Assembly (NCBI GenBank): GCA_022013635.1
Contig: JAKLPX010000271.1
Span: forward strand, 1 to 7,280
Direction of reading: 5' to 3'
From: Candidatus Delongbacteria bacterium
GTDB lineage: Bacteria; UBA4055
Length of the DNA: 7,280 nt
The notes under the pieces are model-generated. The model made no database searches. It saw only the letters and a list, made by a program, of their open reading frames with translations, and had not been told where the DNA came from. Both the position numbers and the translations under genes were made by a program. The stretch's first letter is position 1, and each line of letters begins with the position of its first letter. Below are positions 1 through 6,900 of this stretch, one piece after another.

Positions 1-628
1 CTACTTTGGCTAAATCTCTTACATCCCTTTGAATGTATGTCTGAATATATGAACTGTAAAATAAACCTTTTTCAATATTACCGGAACCGTATAAAGCGGG
101 GTATGAACCCATCCAGATAAATTGATATATTTCTTTCAGGCTTAATTTTTTATTTATTGCATCTCTTTTAACAATCTCTTCAAGAGTAGGCAAAAAAGGA
201 TTGTAATCTTTTTTATTATTTAAAATTTCATGTTTGGATAACCCCAGCAGATTGATTATTCCCACCCTGCCTGCTAATGATTCGGATACTCCTTTCATAA
301 GATGAAACTGCTGAGATCCGGTCAGCCAGAACATTCCTGATTGCCTGTTACTGTCAATCATGATTTTAATATAAGGTAATAATTCGGGAGCGTATTGAAT
401 TTCATCTATCAGTATCGGAGTCTGAAATCTCTTGAAGAATAAAGCCGGATCGCTCTTTGCCAGATTTAGAATATCAGGGTCGTCTAATGTAATGTAAGTC
501 CGCTTATTGGTGCTTAAATGTTTTAATAAAGTTGTTTTGCCGACCTGCCTTGCGCCAATTAAAAGCAAAGCGGGGAACTGATTTGAAGCCTTATCAATAT
601 AATTTTCAAGAGATCTTTTTGTGTACAT
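1..628 (-). CDS. AAA_14/DUF4143-type P-loop ATPase, C-terminus beyond window
   Basis: Read from the ATG at 628 leftward, the frame stays open for 209 codons and runs off the left edge. Residues 25-33 (GARQVGKTT) are a Walker A loop, ILIDEIQYAPEL (72-83) is Walker B, and WLTGSQQF (101-108) followed by SESLAGRV (115-122) is the sensor region typical of the AAA_14 family. The last visible stretch, with FIWMGSYPALY (170-180) and YIQTYIQRDVRDLAKV (194-209), matches the start of the DUF4143 domain that normally follows. Family members are usually about 380-420 residues, so roughly half is missing here. A GGAG Shine-Dalgarno lies six bases before the ATG, which supports this start. These cytoplasmic ATPases are common in accessory regions and their substrate is generally unknown. 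The gene diverges from the HEPN-MNT pair. Family assignment is firm; the biological role is not known. Confidence 0.9.
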   Translation of the reverse strand, partial: MYTKRSLENYIDKASNQFPALLLIGARQVGKTTLLKHLSTNKRTYITLDDPDILNLAKSDPALFFKRFQTPILIDEIQYAPELLPYIKIMIDSNRQSGMFWLTGSQQFHLMKGVSESLAGRVGIINLLGLSKHEILNNKKDYNPFLPTLEEIVKRDAINKKLSLKEIYQFIWMGSYPALYGSGNIEKGLFYSSYIQTYIQRDVRDLAKV

Positions 629-647
629 TTCAGACTCCGGTTTTTTG

Positions 648-678
648 TAAATATAATAAAGTGTAATCGTAATTACAA
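648..678 (-). promoter_or_regulatory. Promoter candidate for the ATPase gene (TTG-N20-TATATTTA)
   Basis: On the minus strand TTG (678-676) is followed after exactly 20 bases by TATATTTA (655-648), which ends 19 bases before the ATPase start codon. The pair resembles the Bacteroidota-type promoter (TTTG at -33, TAnnTTTG at -7). The same two elements with the same spacing occur before the HEPN gene and before the WD40-caspase gene, which raises confidence. Its activity is inferred from pattern only. Confidence 0.5.
662..677. promoter_or_regulatory. Operator-like inverted repeat inside the ATPase promoter
   Basis: TGTAAT (662-667) and ATTACA (672-677) form perfect 6-base arms around the spacer CGTA. 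The repeat lies between the two proposed promoter elements of the leftward ATPase gene and overlaps the upstream one, a position where a bound dimeric repressor would block polymerase. No regulator gene is visible in the window, and a 6-base arm can arise by chance in AT-rich DNA. Confidence 0.25.
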
Positions 679-770
679 GAAAAATCTTCGGCTAATTCGC
701 AATACCACTGCAAAATAGCCGTTCCGAAAGAGAAACGAAGGAAATCTTAACTTTACAAACTTCAATAGTT

Positions 771-847
771 TTCGTATATTAGCTAAAGAAAAGAAAAATC
801 AAGAAATTTGGAGAAAATAAGATTTCTTTGTATATTTAGCGAAGAAA
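771..847 (+). repeat. Imperfect direct repeat upstream of HEPN (771-791 and 827-847)
   Basis: Two copies of about 21 bases share the core GTATATT, followed by AGC and then GAAA; they differ by two substitutions and two single-base indels. The second copy contains the -7-like element of the proposed HEPN promoter. The first holds a weaker version (TATATTAG at 775-782) without a good TTG 20 bases upstream. This could be a duplicated promoter or a repeated regulator site. Confidence 0.4.
808..838 (+). promoter_or_regulatory. Promoter candidate for the HEPN-MNT transcript (TTG-N20-TATATTTA)
   Basis: TTG (808-810, within TTTG) is followed after 20 bases by TATATTTA (831-838). Transcription would start near 843-846, giving a leader of about 20 bases that still includes the AAGGA Shine-Dalgarno (855-859) before the ATG at 865. 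With no terminator visible downstream, this promoter could serve the whole rightward gene series. Confidence 0.55.
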
Positions 848-864
848 GTTAAAGAAGGATTCGT

Positions 865-1257
865 ATGGAACAAAAAGATATGGTAAATCACTGGGTTAAA
901 TCTGCGGAGCAGGACTATACCGCTATGGAGCATTTGTTTGAGAAAAAGGATTACAGCTGGTCTCTTTTTGTAGGACATCTTGTTATTGAGAAATTGTTAA
1001 AAGCATATTTTATCAAAGTAAAAAACGAACAGCCGCCTTTAATCCACAATTTATTAAGAATAGCAGAAAAAGCAGATTTAAAGCTAACTGAATCTCAAAT
1101 GGACGATCTGACGGTAATAACTTCATTTAATATTGAAGCCCGTTATGAAGATTATAAAACTGAATTCTACAAGAAATGCACTCCGAATTATTCAAAAAAA
1201 TGGTTTAAGAAAATTAATGAGTACAAATTATGGCTGATGCAAATATTACTGAAATAG
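865..1257 (+). CDS. HEPN domain protein, partner of an MNT nucleotidyltransferase
   Basis: This 130-residue, all-helical protein matches the PF05168-type HEPN fold over its full length: an N-terminal helix with WVKSAEQDYTAMEHL (10-24), the helix GHLVIEKLLKAYFI (37-50), the PPLIHNLLRIAEKADL segment (57-72) and the EARYEDY motif (91-97). AAGGA lies five bases before the ATG. HEPN proteins encoded beside an MNT usually form a two-gene toxin-antitoxin or nucleotide-transfer module in the cytoplasm. The RNase motif of active HEPN toxins (R, four to six residues, H) is absent: neither R65 nor R93 has a histidine at the right distance. It may therefore be a binding partner or regulated subunit, not an RNase. 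The last 28 bases overlap the MNT start, as expected for co-translation. Fold confidence is high; function is uncertain. Confidence 0.88.
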   Translation: MEQKDMVNHWVKSAEQDYTAMEHLFEKKDYSWSLFVGHLVIEKLLKAYFIKVKNEQPPLIHNLLRIAEKADLKLTESQMDDLTVITSFNIEARYEDYKTEFYKKCTPNYSKKWFKKINEYKLWLMQILLK

Positions 1258-1535
1258 TAAAAAAATATATAGATATTCTCTTAACAGAAAAATATAAAAT
1301 TATTAATGCTTATCTTTTCGGTTCTTATGCAAAAGGAAATTTTAATGAAGACAGCGATATTGATGTTGCTTTAGTGTTCGATAAATTAAAAGACAGATTT
1401 GATACAAGGGTAGAACTTATGAAATTAGGCAGGAGGATTGACCTAAGAATCGAACCGCATCCTTTTTCAAAAAAAGATTTGAAAGATTCGGATCCTTTTT
1501 TAAGCGAAGTTTTAAGGACAGGAATCAAAATATAG
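1230..1535 (+). CDS. Minimal nucleotidyltransferase (MNT), pol-beta superfamily
   Basis: The 101-residue protein carries the nucleotidyltransferase signature GSYAKG (31-36) followed by SDIDVAL (42-48), with D43 and D45 as the metal-binding pair and D71 in RIDLRI as the probable third carboxylate. All catalytic positions are present, so the enzyme is likely active. Characterised MNT antitoxins transfer AMP groups to a HEPN partner; whether this one does so is inferred from the adjacent HEPN gene. The start at 1230 lies inside the HEPN gene; an in-frame TAA at 1215-1217 rules out a longer product. No Shine-Dalgarno stands before this ATG, so initiation probably depends on ribosomes translating HEPN. 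The gene ends 18 bases before the next ORF with no terminator between. Confidence 0.92.
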   Translation: MADANITEIVKKYIDILLTEKYKIINAYLFGSYAKGNFNEDSDIDVALVFDKLKDRFDTRVELMKLGRRIDLRIEPHPFSKKDLKDSDPFLSEVLRTGIKI

Positions 1536-1553
1536 AACTTAGAGGGATGAGTT

Positions 1554-1943
1554 ATGAAAACACGAATTATATTACTTATTTTAATCCTGATAGGGTTAAT
1601 TTTTGCAGAAGCTAAAGTTGCTCTTGTTATAGGGAACAAAGACTACATATCATCACTGTCCAAAATTTCAGATGAAATGACGAAACTTAATATTTCTAAT
1701 GTAAAGGAGAGAGAATTAAGAAGATATCGCCAGTTTTACTTTACATATCCTATAGCAGGCAAAATATTTATGGAAGATTCAATAATTCGGGCTTCGGCAA
1801 AGCCCGAATTGAAAGTACCTGATGATCACTTCTTAGCTTTGTTTAGAAGTGTCTCATATTCCCACTTCAAGGAATTAATGAGCATTGATGCCGGTATTAA
1901 AAGATTATTTTATGAAACAGAATTAACAAAGTACGGAAAGTAA
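1554..1943 (+). CDS. Chimeric ORF: caspase N-terminus joined to a DUF1016-like fragment (probable relic)
   Basis: The 129-residue ORF has a GAGGG Shine-Dalgarno and a signal peptide (residues 1-18, hydrophobic core IILLILILIGLIF). KVALVIGNKDY (21-31) is the first beta strand that opens peptidase C14 caspase domains. The rest of that domain, including the His and Cys dyad, is missing. From about residue 33 the sequence changes character: RELRRYRQFYFTYP (53-66) and SYSHFKELM...KRLFYETELTKYGK (101-129) resemble the DUF1016 N-terminal domain of YhcG-type PDDEXK nucleases. It stops just where that family continues with a conserved WSxREL segment, and none of the three forward frames downstream restores it. 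A cytoplasmic nuclease fragment behind a signal peptide makes little functional sense, so I read this as a gene-disruption scar. It could still be translated. The caspase start is clear; the DUF1016 call is from memory of the family. Confidence 0.65.
   Translation: MKTRIILLILILIGLIFAEAKVALVIGNKDYISSLSKISDEMTKLNISNVKERELRRYRQFYFTYPIAGKIFMEDSIIRASAKPELKVPDDHFLALFRSVSYSHFKELMSIDAGIKRLFYETELTKYGK
1784..1810. repeat. Perfect 11-bp inverted repeat (hairpin) inside the chimeric ORF
   Basis: The arm AATTCGGGCTT (1784-1794) and its exact complement AAGCCCGAATT (1800-1810) are separated by a 5-base loop, CGGCA. It spans codons 77-86 of the chimeric ORF, in a part that does not align well with the DUF1016 pattern. 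Neither strand has a T-run after the stem, so it does not look like an intrinsic terminator. It may be a small palindromic insertion or a translation-affecting RNA hairpin. Confidence 0.6.
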
Positions 1944-1990
1944 ACTATGAAAATCAAACTAATATAATTATGAAAAGCGGGAGATAAAAA
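1944..1990 (+). other. Gap with a possible decayed gene start
   Basis: This short gap holds the GGGAGA Shine-Dalgarno of the coiled-coil gene. It also contains an ATG at 1947 preceded by GGAAAG at 1935-1940. That ATG reads MKIKLI and then a stop at 1965-1967, which looks like the first codons of a secreted protein cut short. It may be debris from the same rearrangement that made the upstream chimera. No terminator or promoter is seen. Confidence 0.2.
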
Positions 1991-3046
1991 ATGGCAAAGA
2001 AAGAAGCGGTTACGGACAGAAGCACCAAAAAAGAACTTTGGGATGCTTATAACGAAACGGTAAAAAAATTGGAAACAAAAGGAAAGCAGGAGCTTAATCC
2101 TGAGAAAATTATAGAAGAGAAGAAAAACTCGGAAACGGTCAAAGAAGCCGACAACATCGTAACAACGGGCGTATCTGCTCAAATCTCTTCCTTGAAAAGT
2201 GAGATCTTAAAAAACTTAAACGGCCTGGAGCAGGATTTTAACTTTAAGATCACCGAATATCAAAAAATAATGGAAGCGGTAAAAATTCGCGAAGATCAGT
2301 TAAAAGAACTTTACGATATTGAAAAAGCTGCAGGCACTTTAGCTGCCCTGATTGATGCTCACAAGGGAAAGAAAGAAGAACTTGAAAAGGATATTTCGGT
2401 TCAGGAAGAACAATTTGAAGCTGAAATAAAAGAAGTCAAAGCGAGATGGGAAAAAGAGAAAAAAGAGCATGATCTGCAAATAAAAGAACGGGACAGCGTA
2501 GAGGAAAAAAACCGTAAAAGAGAAAAAGAAGAATATTTATACACTTTTGAACGGGAAAAACAGCAGGCTATAAATAAACTCAAAGATGAAAAAGCGGCAG
2601 TATTAAAAGAAATTGCAGAATTGAAAGAAGTTCAGGCAAGAGAAACAGAAGAAGCTTTAAAAGAAATTGAAGCAAGAGAATCAGCCGTTGATTTAAGAGA
2701 AAATTCAATGACTGAATTGGAAAATAAAGTTGCCGGATTCCCGAAAGAATTAGAAACAGCCGTAAGTAAAGCTGTTAAAGAAGCAACTGACCGTCAGGTT
2801 TCCGAAAATAAAGCACAAATTACATTGCTTAACAAAGACTATGAAGGTAAAATTAATGTTTTTGAGAGCAAAATTGAAAATTTAACAAATTTGTGTGAAG
2901 AGCAGAAAAAACAGATTTCTAAATTAAACGATGCATTATCCGCCGCTTATGAAAAAATACAAAATATTGCTATCAGGACAGTTGACGGTTCAACCAATTA
3001 CAGGTTCGGTCAGGAGCTGAACAAACAAAAGAATGAAAAGGACTAA
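1991..3046 (+). CDS. Conserved long coiled-coil protein of unknown function
   Basis: This 351-residue protein has no signal peptide or membrane segment, so it should be cytoplasmic. It is very rich in Glu and Lys, and nearly all of residues 65-325 is predicted by eye to be helical coiled coil, broken by AAGTLAALIDAH (113-124) and by a proline in FPKELETAV (250-258). The ends look more specific: ELWDAYNE (15-22) and AYEKIQNIAIRTVDGS (319-334). With EYLYTFERE (181-189) and FPKELE, these blocks resemble a widespread uncharacterised bacterial coiled-coil family that I recall but cannot name. GGGAGA precedes the start. Only three bases separate its stop from the DUF4384 gene, whose Shine-Dalgarno overlaps this gene's end, so the two are almost certainly co-translated. 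It probably acts as a scaffold or filament-forming partner; that is inference. Confidence 0.85.
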   Translation: MAKKEAVTDRSTKKELWDAYNETVKKLETKGKQELNPEKIIEEKKNSETVKEADNIVTTGVSAQISSLKSEILKNLNGLEQDFNFKITEYQKIMEAVKIREDQLKELYDIEKAAGTLAALIDAHKGKKEELEKDISVQEEQFEAEIKEVKARWEKEKKEHDLQIKERDSVEEKNRKREKEEYLYTFEREKQQAINKLKDEKAAVLKEIAELKEVQARETEEALKEIEARESAVDLRENSMTELENKVAGFPKELETAVSKAVKEATDRQVSENKAQITLLNKDYEGKINVFESKIENLTNLCEEQKKQISKLNDALSAAYEKIQNIAIRTVDGSTNYRFGQELNKQKNEKD

Positions 3047-3049
3047 ACC

Positions 3050-3898
3050 ATGAAGAATATAATATTCATCTTATTGTTTTTGTGCTTTATATCGTTATTT
3101 TCCGCTCAATCAGTTATTATTGAGGCCACAGGTGTTGCGAGCATGGGCGACACAAAGAGCCGCAAAGAAACGATCAACGAAGCCAAGACTAATGCGCTGA
3201 ATGCTGCAAGTCAGAATGCCAGCACATACATCACTTCCGAGACGACAGTTCGGGATTATATTACTGAAAAAGATTTGGTTGAAGCTTTTTCACAGGCGGT
3301 AGTTAAGGTTCTTGAAGAAGTGAAGGGTGAGTGGTTTAAAGATAATTTGACCGGAGAAAGCTATAAAATCACTCTTAAAGTTGAAGTTACTCCAAAAGAA
3401 ATGACAGCAAAACCGAATGAAGTTGAAATGATAGATTCTCCAAATGCGCCGTTGACGGTTAAATTATGGACAGATAAAAATCAGACAGAATTTAAAGCAG
3501 GTGAAAAGATCAATCTTTATTTAAAGGGAAACAAACCGTTTTTTGCAAGAGTAGTTTATGCCCAAAACGATGGTTCGTTAGTTCAGATTTTACCGAATCC
3601 GTTCAGAAAAGATAATTATTTTAACGGTGGAACGGTTTATACTCTACCTTCAGGTAAAGATACTTATGAGCTTTCTGTCGAACCGCCATTCGGAAATGAA
3701 AAGATCTTGGTTTATGCGAGCACTGATGAACTCGGTGATGTTAAACTTGAAGACGCGGGAGCTATTTTCATCGTCAACGATAATCTGGAAGATACAGGGA
3801 TCAAGACACGGGGAATAAAAATTCAGAAGAAGGAAGGTAAGAGCAGTAAAGCCGCAGAATTTTTTGAAAGTGAATTGAAAATTAAAACAATGAAATAG
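3050..3898 (+). CDS. Exported DUF4384 domain protein
   Basis: The 282-residue protein begins with a signal peptide (about 1-19, IIFILLFLCFISLFSA) that lacks a lipobox, so it should be released to the periplasm. Residues 22-118 (EATGVASMGD, then an alternating Ala-rich helix) resemble the LPP20/FlgT N-terminal type of small alpha-beta domain. Residues 135-223 match DUF4384: LTVKLWTDKNQTEFKAGEKI (135-154), then NLYLKGNKPFFARVVY (155-170), GSLVQILPNPF (175-185) and LPSGKDTYEL (199-208). DUF4384 is a beta-sandwich domain often found with secreted caspase or kinase-like proteins; its ligand is unknown. The C-terminal tail after 245 is charged and probably flexible. AAGGAC, embedded in the preceding gene's last codons, serves as Shine-Dalgarno. 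Position before the WD40-caspase lipoprotein suggests a periplasmic partner role. Confidence 0.85.
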   Translation: MKNIIFILLFLCFISLFSAQSVIIEATGVASMGDTKSRKETINEAKTNALNAASQNASTYITSETTVRDYITEKDLVEAFSQAVVKVLEEVKGEWFKDNLTGESYKITLKVEVTPKEMTAKPNEVEMIDSPNAPLTVKLWTDKNQTEFKAGEKINLYLKGNKPFFARVVYAQNDGSLVQILPNPFRKDNYFNGGTVYTLPSGKDTYELSVEPPFGNEKILVYASTDELGDVKLEDAGAIFIVNDNLEDTGIKTRGIKIQKKEGKSSKAAEFFESELKIKTMK

Positions 3899-3900
3899 TA

Positions 3901-3931
3901 TTGTAAGTTCAGAGGTTATTCTATATATTTA
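3901..3931 (+). promoter_or_regulatory. Promoter candidate for the WD40-caspase gene (TTG-N20-TATATTTA)
   Basis: TTG (3901-3903) and TATATTTA (3924-3931) are exactly 20 bases apart, as in the two candidates at 648-678 and 808-838. Transcription would start near 3938 and leave the GGGAGA Shine-Dalgarno (3945-3950) intact ahead of the ATG at 3956. This would let the large lipoprotein gene be expressed separately from the coiled-coil and DUF4384 genes. Confidence 0.5.
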
Positions 3932-3955
3932 TCTTAACAGCATAGGGAGAATTTT

Positions 3956-6900
3956 ATGCACTGTTTTAAATTTGAGAAGAATTTTACATTTCCAATTTTA
4001 TTATTAATCATATTAGCAGTTTTATCCTGCGGTAAAGAGCAGAAGCAGGAACAATATTTACCGGAATCTTCACTTACTGAAAATGTCGAAAATACCGAAA
4101 GCGAAATTCTAAACTCCGACAGCCTTGATATGACTCCCGAAATATTTGTCCAAATGGGACATATTTCTGGTTCATTCAGTTATACAAATGCCCTTGAATT
4201 CATACAGAACGGAAAATATATTTTATCCGGAAGCGGTGACGGGACGATTAAGCTGTGGGAAACCCAATCAGGCAGAGAAGTTAAAACTTTCAAATGCGAA
4301 GATGATGTAACAAATCTTGATGTAAGCACTAGCGGTAAATATTTAGTATCAGGAGATATGAATTTTGTAAATAATATAAATATCTGGGATATTTCATCAG
4401 GAAAAAAACTCAAATCTTTCAGAAGTGAAAGTTCATGCAACGGACACCCTGTATTCTTCTGTAACGATGATAAAAACATTTTATTTGGGGCCGGTGATCA
4501 AACAATAAGTTTATGGGATATTGAATCGAGTAAATTGATCATGGAATACAAAGTAGATTCAAAGGATTCATTAAGGAATCCTGATGTTTCTTCTGTCGTA
4601 ATAACTAAAGGCGAGAAAAAGATAATTGCAGGCTACAGATATAACGGTACGGAAGAAGTTGACGGCTATATGCAGGAAGTACAGCCAACGGACAATACGA
4701 TCAGGATCTGGGATTTGAAAACGGGTATAGAAATTATAGCTTTTAATAAAGGAAATGGATGGGTAGAGGCGTTAGAAATTACTCCAGATGGAAAACATAT
4801 TTTATCAGGTGATTATCGTCAGGACAGTGTAAGAGTATGGGATATTGATACAGGACGGCAAATTAATTCATTTTCAACAAATGGCACATCAGCTATTGCA
4901 GTCAGTTCAGGTGGCAGATATGCATTGCTGGGTGGGTGTATGGGGTTCAGACTAATAGAATTATCAACAGGAAAAGAGATAAGAAAGATTGATAAAGGTA
5001 TAGATGGATGGGTGCGTTCAATTAAATTCAGTCCGGATGGCAAATATGCACTTGTCGGAGATAATACTTCAAAACCTATGCTCTGGAATCTGGAATCTGG
5101 AAAAATTTCAAAAGAATTTGGAGGTTATACCAATCAGCTGGAAACGATAAAGATCAGCAAAACCGGAAATGTTATGCTTACTGCTGATGATTATAATGAT
5201 GCAGTAAATATCTGGGATTATCAAAATGGAAGATTATTAAAAACAATTGACCGTGACAGCAGCAGTATTATGAGTTCAGCTACGATCAGTTCTGACGGCA
5301 AGTTAATGGCTACGGGCGGATGGAACGGTCGGACATCCAACGCTATCGTCTGGGATATTGCTACATCAAAACAGATAGTTAAAATGGAACTTGAAGAAGA
5401 AGCCTCCCATCACACTGAATTCCTTCAATTTAGTGATGATAATAAATATCTTATCTGGGCAAATCAGAATAAAATCACAATTAGTGATATAAAAACGGGA
5501 AAGAAAATCAAAGCTATATCTGATTCCTTACTTATTGTTAGGAGAATATACGTTAATTCTAACAGCGGGTATATAATAGCCCCTTCACATGCATTACAAA
5601 CAAGATTGTATTCATTTCCGGATGGTGAGTTTTTAAAATTATTAGGTAAAGACAGTTTCGTTTACGGGAAGGACCATATTTATGAATTTTCATCAGTTAG
5701 GAATGAAGATGGTTCAGGAGAACGATTATTTGCTATATATGACCTGAAAACCCTTGAAAATCTATCCAAAAGAAAAATTAAAGAAGAGGGGAGTTATTTC
5801 TCTGATGGAATTGAATATAATTCGAATTACTTATTCTTTTCCGGTAATTTTAGCCAAAATATAAATAAATATGACATAAAAAGTGAAAAGGTTGTAGCAG
5901 AGCTAACTGGGCATAAAAGTGCGATCACGAACCTTGAGATGACCCCTGACGGAAGATTTTTATGTACAGGAAGTCTTGACGGTACTACAAGGTTCTGGGA
6001 TCCTGAAACCGGTAAAGAAGTTGCGCAGTTTATTTCATTCTCCGATGGGGAGTGGATCGTGATGACTCCGGAAGGCTATTTTAATGCATCACCGAACGGA
6101 GCAAAATATATTAATGTCAGAGTAGGGAATCAGGTTTTCAGCATAGATAATTTTTATGAAAAATATTACAATCCTGCTTATGTAGCTTCTGTGCTTCAGG
6201 GAAAAAAAGTTGATCCTGTCGCAGATATTAGGAACGGTGTAGCTTTACCGCCCGAAGTAAAAATCATATCGCCTGAAACAAATTCGGAGCTTAAAAACGA
6301 TGAAGTTACAATTACGGTTTCAGCAAAAGATATGGGCGGCGGGATAGATGAGATCAGGCTGTATCATAACGGAAAAGCGATCGGAGAAGAAACCAGAGGT
6401 ATTAAGATTGTTCCTAAAGAAAAAGAAAGCTTGAAATCGTACACTGTCATTTTGATTGACGGTGTGAACACTTTCAAAGCAGTAGGATTCAGTAGGGACA
6501 GGACAGAATCTAATCCATCTGAGATAATAATTAAACTTCTTGCTCCTGAAAAAGATATATCATTGTATGTTTTTGCAGTAGGGATAAATAAATATAAAAA
6601 TACTGCACTGAATTTAAATTTTGCGGAGCTTGACGCAAGAGGAATAGCTGACTTTTTCAGGCAGAATGGGACGGAATTATTCAAAAAGACCGAGATTAGA
6701 GATATTTATAACGAACAAGCTACAAAGGCAGGAATATTATCAAAGCTGAAAGAGCTTGAAAGAACAAATCCTCAGGATGCAGTTCTGATCTACCTCGCGG
6801 GTCACGGTGAGAATATAAACGAGAAATGGTATTTTATACCGCATGAGCTTATTTATCCTGAGCGTGAAGAGGATGTAATTTCAAAGGCTATTTCATCAGA

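Noticed and set aside
1..3. Stop codon (TAG on the minus strand) ending the ATPase gene
   Set aside because: It is out of frame: the last full codon is GTA at 4-2, so the gene continues beyond the edge.
687..728. Long-loop inverted repeat (CGGCTA at 689-694 with TAGCCG at 716-721, plus TTCGG / CCGAA outside)
   Set aside because: The arms are 5-6 bases with a 21-base loop and the outer arms are out of register, so a stable hairpin or terminator is not supported.
865..1257. HEPN protein as a HepT-type RNase toxin
   Set aside because: The R-x4-6-H catalytic motif is absent, so only the HEPN fold is claimed.
1325..1639. Minus-strand ORF antisense to MNT
   Set aside because: The plus strand encodes a clear nucleotidyltransferase here; the antisense frame shows no recognisable motif and no Shine-Dalgarno support.
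1784..1810. Hairpin as an intrinsic terminator
   Set aside because: No run of T follows the stem on either strand.
1910..2583. Minus-strand ORFs antisense to the coiled-coil gene
   Set aside because: They are Ser/Phe/Leu-rich mirror images of Glu/Lys-rich codons, a usual antisense artefact.
4180..5043. Minus-strand ORFs antisense to the WD40 region
   Set aside because: The plus strand has a continuous WD40 reading frame; the antisense frames have no motif.
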